From assembly GCA_964527735.1 (NCBI GenBank), contig CAZGPG010000014.1:1-64000 (forward strand): DNA of 64,000 nucleotides. Reading direction: 5' to 3'. The notes under the pieces were generated by a model. The model ran no database searches. It was not told the origin of the DNA and saw only the letters and a program-made list of their open reading frames with translations. Positions 17,039 to 28,727 of the stretch are shown one piece after another; the first letter of the stretch is position 1; every line of letters begins with the position of its first letter. The position numbers and the translations under genes are program-made. This DNA comes from JBEBVQ01 sp964527735. Its GTDB lineage: Bacteria; Bacteroidota; Bacteroidia; Chitinophagales; Chitinophagaceae.

Positions 17039-18055
17039 TTAAAAATCAGACGCGGCACGTCCGCCCTGCTTCATATTCCGGTATGCTTTCGGGGTCATGC
17101 CATAGGCCTTCACAAAAGCGGCATGAAATGCCGCAGGGCTTTGGTAGCCTACATCGTAGGCAATTTCCGTGGCGTTGACAATGCTGCTGCACAACATACG
17201 TTCTGCTTCCGACAGCCGTACACGCGTGATAAAATGATGGATCGGAATTTTGTATTTTTCTGCAAAACTTTTTTTCAATGTGGTCTTACCGATACCCGCC
17301 CAGCGGGCAAGTGACGAGATAGACATCTGATCGGCCTGGTGGTAATGCTCACGGATAAACTGGTGGATCAGTGCCGTTCGGTCCTCCTCATATTTATTGA
17401 CCCGTAGCCGGTTCAGGTATCCTTGCACCGCGTCACCATATGCAGTGAACAAATCGAATACAGCCGTGTATATGCTTTTAAATTGCAGATCCGGTAGGGC
17501 ATTATCCGATTCAAGCCGGTACAGCAGCTCGCTCATTTCCCGGCTGATCGGTGCAAAGATCCTGCCTGGACGCATTTGTGTTTCCCCTTGTTCAAAAGCG
17601 GTTACCAACTCGCGGATAGGATCATAACGCTCACCCATGATCTTTACATCTTCCGGCTTCAGGAAGATATGACATGATTTATGTTTACCCCTTCCCAGCA
17701 TCACAGATACACTGCTGCCCGTCGGCATCAGGAAAAGGTTAAACTCACCCGCATTCAGTCTCATTTTCTTCATACCGGGGAAGCGAAGGACGGCAGAGCC
17801 CTTCAGCATAAAGTGAAACACAAATACATCCTTCAGACTGCGGGCCTCCAACGTTACCGCTTTTCGGATCCGGAAATCATTGATGCACAGGTCTACCGGT
17901 TTCCCCGTTTTCCACTGCATCAGGAAAGCCCCTGTTTTCCAGTCTTTACACCGGCATTTGGCATGGGTACGTGCAGCATGCGCAAATAACCGGGGAATAT
18001 GAAAACCTGTTGTAGCCGACATCTCCAGTATCGGAGGCAACTTGAGTTGTATCAT
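17039..18055 (-). CDS. AraC-family transcriptional regulator
   Basis: A 338-residue regulator. The N-terminal 220 residues form an AraC-type sensory region (cupin-like strands around FVFHFMLKGSAVLRFPG and GEFNLFLMPTGSS). The C-terminal 100 residues hold the double helix-turn-helix: ISSLARWAGIGKTTLKKSFA and the second half EIAYDVGYQSPAAFHAAFVK with the typical YGMTPKAYR end. It is monocistronic; the neighbours give no clear target, though the leader hairpin of the upstream-located beta-helix gene is close. Such PchR-like regulators often respond to siderophores or sugars. The inducer here is unknown. Confidence 0.88.
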   Translation of the reverse strand: MIQLKLPPILEMSATTGFHIPRLFAHAARTHAKCRCKDWKTGAFLMQWKTGKPVDLCINDFRIRKAVTLEARSLKDVFVFHFMLKGSAVLRFPGMKKMRLNAGEFNLFLMPTGSSVSVMLGRGKHKSCHIFLKPEDVKIMGERYDPIRELVTAFEQGETQMRPGRIFAPISREMSELLYRLESDNALPDLQFKSIYTAVFDLFTAYGDAVQGYLNRLRVNKYEEDRTALIHQFIREHYHQADQMSISSLARWAGIGKTTLKKSFAEKYKIPIHHFITRVRLSEAERMLCSSIVNATEIAYDVGYQSPAAFHAAFVKAYGMTPKAYRNMKQGGRAASDF

Positions 18056-18394
18056 GATCTTTCAGCTTAAAGCAAACAAAAAGCACAGTACAATCCATAC
18101 CGGACGGTCCGGTATCACTTTTATAATGACGGTAAATCCCTCTTTCCTTAGCGGAACATGTGTAAGCCAACACAAATATACAAAATTTATTCAAAAAAAA
18201 TAGATATGCCTCGGGACAAAATCCTGATCCGCTTAAGAAGAAAAAGAATAATGTAATTTAACGCCCGGCAAACAATAATTTCCTAATTATCGATACTTAA
18301 AAATCACTACTGTCCGGGGAAGTTTTAAGAGCACGTCTGTAACGTACAACCGTAGATTGTTTCAGACATTTTTACAAACAGGGGGCCTGCTATT

Positions 18395-18625
18395 GTATAC
18401 TCCAATGAGTTTCGCTCCGTAGGAGCGCCCCGTTTATAGAACGCAAGATATCCATAAAGACCACCCCGTAGGGGTGTCCCGTTTATGACCTACCGTATGA
18501 GGGTGATTATTAACTACATATAGCATATCCAGCCCGAACAGGGAGGCACCTACGGAGCCGACGTGTGTTGTATTTGTTTGCTATAAACCGGCCGCTCCTA
18601 CGGAGCAGAAGCATGCCTGATATTT
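18395..18625. repeat. Cluster of GCTCCGTAGGAGC-type palindromic repeats
   Basis: Within a 950-base gene-free gap (18056-19007) there are several short palindromes with a shared tail: CGCTCCGTAGGAGCG followed by CCCGTTTATA; CACCCCGTAGGGGTG followed by CCCGTTTATG; and on the other strand CTATAAACCGG before CCGCTCCTACGGAGC. Together with CCTACGGAG at about 18550 they form two inverted pairs. This is a REP-like family distinct from the GAGACGCG family elsewhere in the window. No gene is seen in the gap other than the porin-like fragment at 18716. Confidence 0.6.
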
Positions 18626-18715
18626 TTCCCGGACAATAGTGATTATAAATTGACAGGAATGAGCATAAAAAAGTCTTAATAATCCTGCTTTTCCCCTTTA
18701 TTACAGAAGTGGTAG

Positions 18716-18898
18716 TTTCCTGCTGTGGCGCCTGTGTTGAACATTGACCTGATGGCCTCTCATTATAAAACAGACATCAGCTTCGTAAAAAGCCTCACCG
18801 ATCTCAATACAAATCTGTCAACAACGGAAAACATTCAATACAAGAAAGACATCTCAACTTTCACAGTTGGTGGAGGTCTGATATTTGTGCTGAGATAA
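18716..18898 (+). pseudogene. C-terminal fragment, possibly of an outer-membrane beta-barrel
   Basis: A 60-codon open stretch without a start ends in STFTVGGGLIFVLR and a stop. The alternating hydrophobic last strand with a terminal aromatic/Arg is like the last strand of porin-family proteins. An in-frame TAG precedes it. It lies just upstream of the IS3 element, so it is probably debris of a disrupted gene. Low certainty. Confidence 0.35.
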
Positions 18899-19007
18899 GC
18901 TGCTTAAAATGCGCTAACCGGATCCATGAAATTACAGTAAATGCAACATATGAATCTCTTTTCAGCAAAATGTCTTGTCCTGATATAGCTATACACAAAT
19001 TAAGTGT

Positions 19008-19568
19008 ATGTCACATCAAACTATCGAAGACCAAGACCCCATTTTATCAATTAAGCGGACGAGTCGTCATTATGACAAGCGGTTTATACGTAAAATTGTC
19101 ACTCTTATAGAGGCGGGATATGCTCGCCGTTCCATCAATACCACGTACGGCGTTTCCTTAAAGACCATAGAGGCATGGATGTTGCAATATGGATCCGATA
19201 CTTATAAGGAGCAAAAAAGAAGCAGTTTTTCCAAGCTACAAAAAAGAACGATCGTCACCGCTATTACCCAGGGCAGAATGACTTTTGAGGAAGCTAAAAC
19301 GGCTTATAAAGTAAAATCCGTAGTCCTGATAAAAGACTGGATCCGAAAATTTAGGGAAGAGGAAAATATCGATATTTGTCAAATCAAATCAGTGACCATG
19401 ACAGAGTCTTCCAACCCTCCTGATACAGATGACGTTGTCGCGTTGAAAAAAGCGCTCAAAGAAGCCGAGATGAAGATCAAGGCTTTAAATACCATGATTG
19501 ACATAGCAGAAGAGCAGCTTAAAATCGACATCAGAAAAAAGTCTGGTGCCAAACAGTCCAAAAACTAA
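19008..19568 (+). CDS. IS3-family transposase OrfA (helix-turn-helix subunit)
   Basis: A 186-residue protein. A first helix-turn-helix lies at RKIVTLIEAGYARRSINTTY with KTIEAWMLQYG, and a second at EEAKTAYKVKSVVLIKDWIR, as in IS3-type OrfA with a duplicated HTH_28/HTH_Tnp_1 module. The C-terminus (residues about 145-180) is a leucine-zipper-like coiled coil (LKKALKEAEMKIKALNTMID) for multimerisation. It binds the element ends. The -1 slippery site lies near its 3' end, and translation of the fused OrfAB gives the active transposase. The start ATG begins 37 bases inside the left end. Confidence 0.87.
   Translation: MSHQTIEDQDPILSIKRTSRHYDKRFIRKIVTLIEAGYARRSINTTYGVSLKTIEAWMLQYGSDTYKEQKRSSFSKLQKRTIVTAITQGRMTFEEAKTAYKVKSVVLIKDWIRKFREEENIDICQIKSVTMTESSNPPDTDDVVALKKALKEAEMKIKALNTMIDIAEEQLKIDIRKKSGAKQSKN
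19535..19541 (+). promoter_or_regulatory. Programmed -1 ribosomal frameshift site (A AAA AAG)
   Basis: The heptamer AAAAAAG is in the OrfA frame as A AAA AAG, the commonest IS3 slippery sequence. After slippage the reading continues KKVWCQTVQKLKQDYPRSGI, joining smoothly to the conserved SGIASLCRLFG start of OrfB. A GC-rich palindrome (CCCCGATCGGGG, 19580-19590) lies about 40 bases downstream and may stimulate pausing. Confidence 0.75.
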
Positions 19569-20464
19569 AGCAGGATTATCCCCGATCGGGGATAGCCAGT
19601 CTATGCCGGCTGTTTGGCAAAACAAGGCATGCCTACTATGATTATATCTGGAGGCAGAAAGACCAGACATTGAAAGATGACATTATTCTTCAGGAAGTTA
19701 TAAAGACACGGAAGACGTTGCCCAGGTTGGGCACCCGTAAATTACACTATCTGTTGCAGCAGCAACTGAACGATCACAAGATCTGTGTCGGCAGAGATTA
19801 TCTCTTTGACTTGTTGAGTGAACATAAGTTGCTGGTAAGACAGCGCAAAAGGAAGGTTTTTACCACTGATTCACGCCACTGGATGCATAAATACGACAAC
19901 CTCATTGTGGATATGGCAGTGACGCGCCCGGAGCAGGTTTGGGTCAGCGACATTACGTACATACGCATGAACAATCAATGGGCATACCTGAGCTTGGTTA
20001 CAGACGCATATTCGCGTAAGATCATGGGATTCTGCCTGCGCAGCGACCTGTCCACAGAGGGCTGCCTGGAAGCCTTGGAAATGGCCTTAAGAAACCGGAT
20101 CTATGACCAGCCGCTGATCCATCATTCCGACAGGGGCTCCCAATATTGTTCCCAGGCATACACGCAATTGCTCATTAAAAACAACATGGCCATCAGTATG
20201 ACTCAAAATGGTAATCCCTATGAAAATGCACTGGCCGAAAGAGTCAATGGGATCATCAAATCAGAGTTCAATCTCTACACAAGTCAAATGAGTTTTGAAG
20301 GTACACAGCAGCGTGTACAGGACAGCATAAAAGCTTATAACGAAGTCAGACCGCATGCCAGTTGTGATTATCTGACACCAGACATGGCCCATTCCAAAGA
20401 AAGCATATTACCAAAGCGATGGAAAAACTACAAGCAGAAACAACCCCCAAATCAACCTGTATAG
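19541..20464 (+). CDS. IS3-family transposase OrfB (DDE integrase)
   Basis: About 307 residues in the -1 frame relative to OrfA, expected to be made as a fusion; a TTG at 19670 could only give a truncated form. After the HTH_21 region (GIASLCRLFGKTRHAYYDYI, TLPRLGTRKLHYLLQ) comes the rve DDE domain: first Asp in VWVSDITYIRM, second in LIHHSDRGSQY, and Glu in NALAERVNGIIKSEF, with the usual AYNEVRPHASCDYLTPDM end. All three catalytic acids are present. It carries out strand cleavage and joining of the element. Confidence 0.9.
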   Translation, partial: VWCQTVQKLKQDYPRSGIASLCRLFGKTRHAYYDYIWRQKDQTLKDDIILQEVIKTRKTLPRLGTRKLHYLLQQQLNDHKICVGRDYLFDLLSEHKLLVRQRKRKVFTTDSRHWMHKYDNLIVDMAVTRPEQVWVSDITYIRMNNQWAYLSLVTDAYSRKIMGFCLRSDLSTEGCLEALEMALRNRIYDQPLIHHSDRGSQYCSQAYTQLLIKNNMAISMTQNGNPYENALAERVNGIIKSEFNLYTSQMSFEGTQQRVQDSIKAYNEVRPHASCDYLTPDMAHSKESILPKRWKNYKQKQPPNQPV

Positions 20465-20547
20465 TGCATTTCAGGACTAACAATTATATTTGTATAACCA
20501 ATCCAGGATTTATTCTCTAACCTGTATAGTTATTTTAGGACGGGTCA
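20456..20547. repeat. Duplicated right-end sequence of the IS3 element
   Basis: Two similar blocks, CCTGTATAGTGCATTTCAGGAC at 20457 onwards (given here only as its start CCTGTATAGTGC) and CCTGTATAGTTATTTTAGGA at 20521 onwards. Both match the complement of the left end. The inner copy overlaps the OrfB stop codon. It may be a subterminal transposase-binding site or a relic end. Confidence 0.6.
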
Positions 20548-20580
20548 GTGTTGCTCATGACAGGACGGGACAGGATGGTT

Positions 20581-20690
20581 ACTAAAGGTCTACTAAGGGT
20601 CTACTAAGGGTGTCGTAAGGGTCTGCCAAAGGTAGCTAGCTATCCAGGTACGGAGTTTACCATAGGGTCACCATAGGACTACCATAGAGG
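20581..20690. repeat. Degenerate 11-nt tandem repeats
   Basis: Five units of about 11 bases (ACTAAAGGTCT, ACTAAGGGTCT, ACTAAGGGTGT, CGTAAGGGTCT, GCCAAAGGTAG) at 20581-20635, then after a gap three units (TACCATAGGGT, CACCATAGGAC, TACCATAGAGG) at 20658-20690. They lie in the leader region of the histidine kinase gene. The period is one helical turn. Confidence 0.6.
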
Positions 20691-20808
20691 ATGCCCCGCC
20701 TCCGCCCCTCACATTTACCTCCTAAGCACCCGGCCAAAAAATAAATGCACACAACGTATATTGCATATCTCCCGGGGCTTTCTATTTTTACACACACAAT
20801 ACCTGCAT

Positions 20809-23442
<2,634 letters not shown>

Positions 23443-23555
23443 CATTGTTATCCAGGTAAAACCAGCCTGTCATCGGGGGCTTGACCCACACATCTATAGC
23501 AATTTTACAACCAAAGAAGATGGCAGAAAAAATAACGGTTCGGAATGACAAAATG

Positions 23556-23587
23556 AAAAAGCCGCCTCTGGAAATTTCAGAGGCGGC
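23556..23587 (-). terminator. Terminator between convergent genes
   Basis: Ten-base stem GCCGCCTCTG/CAGAGGCGGC with an A-run on its left, which is a U-run for minus-strand transcripts. It lies past the end of the gene at 23661-24200 and can also stop the kinase transcript. Confidence 0.8.
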
Positions 23588-23660
23588 TTGGTTTAAGATT
23601 GATTGAAAAATGAATTCATTACATTTCCACTGCTGTCGGGAAATACGTAATAATGTTTGC

Positions 23661-24200
23661 TTAAAGCTGATTGTATATCTTGGCGTCTACACTACGCACT
23701 ATACCAAAATACTGAAAAGTTTTGTGCTGGTATTTCTTCTTGATATACGCATCCGTATCATCTTCTTCGGGTATCACGACCCAGTCTTTACCTTTGTGCC
23801 AGCGGTAAACGGCAACCATGTTGGGCGCACGGCGTGTAGCTGCATAATACTGGAAGCGTTTCTGCGCATAACCCATTTTCAGCAATTCATTGTCCGTAAA
23901 CTCATCTTCTGCCAGGCTTATCTGATCTTTGGTTACCGGGTTAAACCAGCTATATACAGCTACACGGTCAGGCCCGGGATTCCGGTATGCAAAGAAAAGC
24001 AGGTTTTTGTCCTTCCAGTACCAGTTAAGCAACTGACCTTCCTGGAATTCCCCATCCGCTACCGTTACATAGTTCTTATCTTTATCATTGAACCATCGGT
24101 AAACAGCAACAAGCTCGTCATCTACGTCCTGGGCAAATGTGTTATTACCTCCTAAAGTTGTAGCCAATACTGCTGTAAGGAGTACGAAAGTTTTTTTCAT
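23661..24200 (-). CDS. Small secreted protein of three Tyr/Trp-rich repeats (DUF5648-like)
   Basis: 179 residues from ATG 24200; an open frame extends further upstream but the signal peptide MKKTFVLLTAVLATTLGG fixes the start. The mature part contains three repeats of about 47 residues beginning VAVYRWFN, VAVYSWFN and VAVYRWHK, each with an EF-x4-LL helix and a Y-x-x-K-x-FQYY/FFAY strand. This resembles the repeats of DUF5648-type surface proteins (R-[FY]-[YF]-N ... H-[FY]-[YF]-T), which form small lectin-like or cell-wall-related modules. No T9SS domain is present. It is monocistronic. The function is unknown. Confidence 0.72.
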   Translation of the reverse strand: MKKTFVLLTAVLATTLGGNNTFAQDVDDELVAVYRWFNDKDKNYVTVADGEFQEGQLLNWYWKDKNLLFFAYRNPGPDRVAVYSWFNPVTKDQISLAEDEFTDNELLKMGYAQKRFQYYAATRRAPNMVAVYRWHKGKDWVVIPEEDDTDAYIKKKYQHKTFQYFGIVRSVDAKIYNQL

Positions 24201-24445
24201 AATTGAATGCGTTTTTCTAAATCGTCCCCCAAAATACATAAAAAATACTTTGACTTGCAAGACATATTGATAAAAAAAATTCAAATCACCTCCGAAAACT
24301 GTTATTACTTTTGACAAATACCGCAATTGGCGTAGCTTTGGAGCCTTTCTGTGCCAGGCTGTCAGTTTTATAAAAATTGTACAGATTTTGATACCTGACA
24401 TTATTATTTCTCAGCAGAAGGCGCATAAACTGTTTCCGGTTACTG

Positions 24446-24453
24446 TACTTTTG
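24446..24453 (+). promoter_or_regulatory. -7 promoter element (TACTTTTG) of secA
   Basis: TACTTTTG fits TAnnTTTG and lies 47 bases before the secA ATG. Two further matches (TACTTTTG near 24306, TAGCTTTG near 24331) lie in the same divergent region. No gene lies in the 300-base gap. Confidence 0.5.
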
Positions 24454-24499
24454 GGGGCACATTTACAAACTAATAAAAAACGACAAACGACATTTTAAA

Positions 24500-27400
24500 A
24501 TGATAGGATTCCTTTCCAAATTATTCGGTGGTAACAAATCCGATAAAGACGTTAAACGCTTACAACCGCTTGTCGCTGAAATTAACGGTATATATAATGG
24601 TCTTCACGAATTATCCAACGACCAGCTCCGGGGTAAAACCCGGGAATTCCGCGACAGGATCCGTGAATATTTGCAGCAGATCGACGAGCAGATCACCGCC
24701 AAAAAACAGGAAGCGGAAGCAAATGAACAGTCGGACGAAGCTATTTATGACGAAATAGACCGGCTGATCAAAAAAAGAGACGAGCACATTGAAGAAATCC
24801 TGGAGCAGATATTACCCGAAGCATTCGCCGTTATAAAAGAAACAGCGCGCAGGTTTAAGGAAAATACTGAAATTACCGCCCTTGCAACCGATCTGGATAG
24901 AGAATTGTCGGCCACCGGGAAGGATTATATCCGTATAGACGGCGAACATGCTATCTATAAGAACAGCTGGCAGGCTGCGGGCAATACCGTCACCTGGAAT
25001 ATGCTTCATTACGATGTGCAGCTTATCGGCGGTATCGTGCTGCATGAAGGGAAGATCTCCGAGATGGCTACAGGTGAAGGTAAAACACTCGTCTCTACCC
25101 TGCCGGCCTACCTGAATGCCCTTGCCGGCGAAGGCGTGCATATCGTAACCGTGAACGACTACCTCGCCCGTCGTGACCAGGAATGGAACGGCCCCATCTT
25201 TGAATGGCTCGGCATTATAGTAGACTGTATAGACAAGCACCAGCCCAACTCCCCTGCCCGCCGGAAGGCTTACATGGCAGATATTATCTACGGCACCAAC
25301 AACGAATTCGGCTTTGATTACCTGCGCGACAACATGGTGCATCATCCTGATGAAATGGTGCAGCGCAAACATCATTTTGCCATGGTGGATGAAGTGGACA
25401 GCGTATTGATCGACGATGCCCGTACACCGCTGATCATATCCGGCCCGGTGCCGCGTGGCGATGAGCAGCAGTTCCACGCCCTGAAACCGCGTATCGAGCG
25501 CCTGGTGGAAGCACAGCGCAAGATCGTCAACCACAGCCTTACGGAAGCAAAGAGACTGATCGCAGAAGGAAAAGCCGATAAGGAAAACGGCGGATTGCAC
25601 CTGTACCGGGCATACAAAGGGTTGCCCAAGAATACCGCGATCATCAAATACCTGAGCGAAGAAGGCAACAGGCAGATACTTCAGAAAACGGAATACCACT
25701 ATCTCGGGGAGCAGCAGCGCCATATGCCCAAGGTGCACAGCGAGCTGTTCTTTACCATAGATGAAAAGAACAACAGCGTTGACCTGACCGAAAAAGGCAT
25801 CGCGCTGATCACCGGCGCCGGTGAAGACCCCAACTTCTTCATCATGCCGGATATTGCCACAGAGCTGGCAGAGATCGAAAAAAACGCAGCAACACCGGAA
25901 GAAAAAACACAACAGAAAGACACATTGCTCCAGGAATATGCGATCAAGGCCGACCGCATCCACTCCGTACAGCAATTGCTCAAGGCCTATACCCTTTTTG
26001 AAAAAGACGTGGAATACGTGGTGATGGACGGGAAGGTAAAGATCGTGGATGAGCAGACCGGCCGTATCCTGGACGGCCGCCGGTACAGCGACGGGCTGCA
26101 CCAGGCCATAGAAGCCAAGGAAGACGTGCAGGTAGAAGCTGCAACGCAGACGTTCGCCACCGTTACCCTGCAGAACTTCTTCCGCATGTATCACAAGCTG
26201 GCCGGCATGACCGGTACGGCCGAAACGGAAGCCGGAGAGTTCTGGCAGATATACAAGCTGGACGTAGTGGGCATTCCTACCAACGTGCCCATATCAAGAA
26301 AAGACCAGCAGGATCTCGTTTACAAGACCAAACGCGAAAAATACAAGGCCGTCATTGATGAGATAGAAGCGTTGCGTGCCATCGGGCGCCCCGTGCTGGT
26401 AGGTACGACATCGGTAGAAGTTTCGGAATTGCTGAGCCGTATGCTCCAGCAGAAAAAAGTACCGCATAATGTACTGAACGCGAAACAGCACTCCCGCGAG
26501 GCTCAGATCGTGCAGGAAGCCGGGCTGAGCGGTGCGATCACCATTGCGACAAACATGGCCGGCCGCGGTACCGACATCAAGCTCGGCCCCGGCGTGAAAG
26601 AAGCAGGCGGGCTTGCCATCATCGGCACCGAGCGGCATGAAAGCCGTCGTGTAGACCGCCAGTTGCGTGGTCGTGCAGGGCGCCAGGGTGATCCGGGCAC
26701 TTCCCAGTTCTTTGTTTCGCTGGAAGATAACCTGATGCGTCTCTTCGGCTCCGAGCGGATCGCTTCCCTGATGGATAAAATGGGACATAAGGAAGGGGAA
26801 GTGCTGCAGCACAGCATGATCTCCCGGTCTATCGAAAGAGCGCAGAGAAAAGTAGAAGAAAATAACTTCGGCATACGGAAGCGCCTGCTGGAATACGACG
26901 ATGTGATGAACGCCCAACGGGACGTGATCTACAAACGCCGCAACCATGCCCTGTTCGGCGACCGGCTGTCTATTGATATCGACAATGCCATGTTTGACGT
27001 ATGCTCCGACCTCGCGCTGCAGTTTGAAGACAACCGCGATTTTGAAGCATTCCGCATCGAAGTGATGAAACACCTGGCGCTGGAGCCAGAAACCACTGCC
27101 GAAGCTTTTGACAAAGGCGACCTGAATGCGATTGGTAATGACCTCTATCGCCAGGCCAAAGATTTCTATAACCGGAAGACCGAAGCCATGCGGACACAAA
27201 TGGCTCCCTCGCTGGCACAGATACTGAAAGACAACGGCGACAAGGTCGAAAACATAGTTATTCCTTTTACAGACGGCATCCGCGGCATACAGATATATGT
27301 GAAGCTGAAGGACGCAGTAACACAGGAAGCCCGGCCCGTCATACAGACACTGGAGAAGACCATGACGCTCGCGATCATTGACGAATCCTGGAAAGACCAT

Positions 27401-27820
27401 CTCCGCGCTATGGATGATCTGCGTCATTCCGTACAGATGGCGTCATACGAACAGAAAGACCCGCTGCTGATCTACAAATTCGAAGCGTTCAACCTGTTCA
27501 AGCAGATGCTGCTGGAAACGAACCGGAATCTTGTTTCATTCCTGCTGCGTTCCGGCATTCCCATGCAGGAAGCGCCCCAACAGGCGGCCAGAATGCCGCA
27601 GCAGCGTACGGATATGAGCAATATGCAGAATAACCGTGCAGAAGTAGAAGCCGCAGGCCAGGCATATGCAGCCGACGAAAACGATTATTACGAAGAGCCG
27701 CAGCAGCAAACTGCCGTAAAACGTACCCCCGTACAGGCAGGCCCAAAGATTGGACGAAACGACCCTTGCCCCTGCGGCAGTGGTAAGAAGTACAAATCCT
27801 GCCACGGTAAAGGGCTGTAA
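24500..27820 (+). CDS. secA: Preprotein translocase ATPase SecA
   Basis: A 1106-residue motor that drives proteins through SecYEG. Walker A lies in MATGEGKTLVSTLPAYL near 189, the DEAD-like Walker B in MVDEVDSVLIDDARTPLIIS near 295, and the second-helicase motifs in TNMAGRGTDIKLGPGV and RQLRGRAGRQGDPG. The C-terminal SEC-C zinc motif (CPCGSGKKYKSCHG) is intact. The length exceeds E. coli SecA (901) because of insertions, which is normal for Bacteroidota. The start is the ATG at MIGFLSKLFGG, the usual SecA opening. It is monocistronic with its own promoter and terminator. Confidence 0.98.
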   Translation: MIGFLSKLFGGNKSDKDVKRLQPLVAEINGIYNGLHELSNDQLRGKTREFRDRIREYLQQIDEQITAKKQEAEANEQSDEAIYDEIDRLIKKRDEHIEEILEQILPEAFAVIKETARRFKENTEITALATDLDRELSATGKDYIRIDGEHAIYKNSWQAAGNTVTWNMLHYDVQLIGGIVLHEGKISEMATGEGKTLVSTLPAYLNALAGEGVHIVTVNDYLARRDQEWNGPIFEWLGIIVDCIDKHQPNSPARRKAYMADIIYGTNNEFGFDYLRDNMVHHPDEMVQRKHHFAMVDEVDSVLIDDARTPLIISGPVPRGDEQQFHALKPRIERLVEAQRKIVNHSLTEAKRLIAEGKADKENGGLHLYRAYKGLPKNTAIIKYLSEEGNRQILQKTEYHYLGEQQRHMPKVHSELFFTIDEKNNSVDLTEKGIALITGAGEDPNFFIMPDIATELAEIEKNAATPEEKTQQKDTLLQEYAIKADRIHSVQQLLKAYTLFEKDVEYVVMDGKVKIVDEQTGRILDGRRYSDGLHQAIEAKEDVQVEAATQTFATVTLQNFFRMYHKLAGMTGTAETEAGEFWQIYKLDVVGIPTNVPISRKDQQDLVYKTKREKYKAVIDEIEALRAIGRPVLVGTTSVEVSELLSRMLQQKKVPHNVLNAKQHSREAQIVQEAGLSGAITIATNMAGRGTDIKLGPGVKEAGGLAIIGTERHESRRVDRQLRGRAGRQGDPGTSQFFVSLEDNLMRLFGSERIASLMDKMGHKEGEVLQHSMISRSIERAQRKVEENNFGIRKRLLEYDDVMNAQRDVIYKRRNHALFGDRLSIDIDNAMFDVCSDLALQFEDNRDFEAFRIEVMKHLALEPETTAEAFDKGDLNAIGNDLYRQAKDFYNRKTEAMRTQMAPSLAQILKDNGDKVENIVIPFTDGIRGIQIYVKLKDAVTQEARPVIQTLEKTMTLAIIDESWKDHLRAMDDLRHSVQMASYEQKDPLLIYKFEAFNLFKQMLLETNRNLVSFLLRSGIPMQEAPQQAARMPQQRTDMSNMQNNRAEVEAAGQAYAADENDYYEEPQQQTAVKRTPVQAGPKIGRNDPCPCGSGKKYKSCHGKGL

Positions 27821-27841
27821 CGACTTATATTGTCATAATGC

Positions 27842-27890
27842 AAACGACCGCGTCTCTATTTATTAATAAGAGAGATGCGGTCGTTTTTTT
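27842..27890 (+). terminator. Rho-independent terminator of secA
   Basis: Stem AAACGACCGC/GCGGTCGTTT with further pairing of TCTCT/AGAGA, ending in a run of seven T. Confidence 0.9.
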
Positions 27891-27930
27891 CTGTCGCTGA
27901 TTTTGCGAAGGGAAGGTGGGAAATAACAGA

Positions 27931-28725
27931 TCAATTCTCTTTTTTGCCAGCCTGTATATCCCGGACAAATGTCTCGGATACATCTGCCAGCATGGCAATC
28001 TTCTCCGGGCTGAAGTCTGTGTTCTGTAACAGGTTGCGTACAAAGGCCTCTTTACTTTCTTCCTGCCCTTCTTTCTTTCCCCAGATATATAGAATATCCT
28101 TTTCGTTGCGGAAAAAACTGGTGATACTTTCCATGTCGTTTAAAAAATCAAGGTCAAGGTTACGTAGTTGTGCCAGTATGCGCAATTGCCGGAAGTAGCG
28201 ACCCAGCTCAAGTCCGGACGCGCTTTGTTTCACCTCCTGTACAATATGCCGCAGCGCAAGCTCCGGCGACTCATTTTCAAAGTTACCCAAAATTGCAAAA
28301 ATTTTCTGTTCCGGATGTGCCGCTCTTAAAAAAAACCTGTAATCTATATCTCTAATATTGATCAGATTATAACGGAACCAGAAGTTTTTCTCCTCTATGG
28401 CAGTCGGCATGGTTGCCCGGCCTTTCCCGAGAAATATCACATGCTGCTGCACCGGCAGCCGGTACTTGCGCAGCGCCATGATGCAATACTCGGCCATACG
28501 CAGTGCCATCTGCGGCTCATTGGCCACCTGGTATTCGATATGAAGAATGAAACGGTTGCCTTCGCTGTCCGTTACTCTGCGCAGTACATCCGTCTTCCTT
28601 TCTTTTGTGTGCTGCAGGTCATCAGTAAGCTGCTCACTTTCTTTTACTTCTATACCAATCACGTATTGTAAGATCACAGGCAGGGCGATTTCCATGTTCT
28701 CCCGGAAAACGGTGTCCGTTGGCAA
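27931..28725 (-). CDS. Rpn/PD-(D/E)XK family nuclease (transposase_31-like)
   Basis: A 264-residue member of the Rpn group of recombination-promoting nucleases. Core motif: KTDVLRRVTD, then FILHIEYQVANEPQMALRM, giving the D...E-x-Q pattern. C-terminal helices follow (residues 175-260), with a Lys/Glu-rich segment and a VSETFVRDIQ tail. The only start in frame before the conserved DTVFRENMEIALP is TTG at 28725, since a REP palindrome (28728-28746) abuts it. An upstream ATG may have been lost by that insertion; an internal ATG (MEIALP) is the alternative. No partner gene is evident. Confidence 0.82.
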   Translation of the reverse strand: MPTDTVFRENMEIALPVILQYVIGIEVKESEQLTDDLQHTKERKTDVLRRVTDSEGNRFILHIEYQVANEPQMALRMAEYCIMALRKYRLPVQQHVIFLGKGRATMPTAIEEKNFWFRYNLINIRDIDYRFFLRAAHPEQKIFAILGNFENESPELALRHIVQEVKQSASGLELGRYFRQLRILAQLRNLDLDFLNDMESITSFFRNEKDILYIWGKKEGQEESKEAFVRNLLQNTDFSPEKIAMLADVSETFVRDIQAGKKEN

Positions 28726-28727
28726 TT

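Larger units (their letters stand above)
18971..20547 (+). mobile_element. IS3-family insertion sequence
   Basis: About 1577 bases. The left end reads TGTCTTGTCCTGATATAGC then TATACA; the complement of the right end reads TGACCCGTCCTAAAATAAC then TATACA, giving imperfect terminal inverted repeats with the TG...CA ends typical of IS3. Two overlapping reading frames encode OrfA and OrfB, joined by a -1 frameshift site. No clear target duplication flanks it. A second, internal copy of the right-end sequence lies at about 20456-20482. Both reading frames look intact, so the element may be active. Confidence 0.85.

Noticed and set aside
24812..27427. Long minus-strand open frames opposite secA
   Set aside because: Shadows caused by codon bias of secA; no domains.
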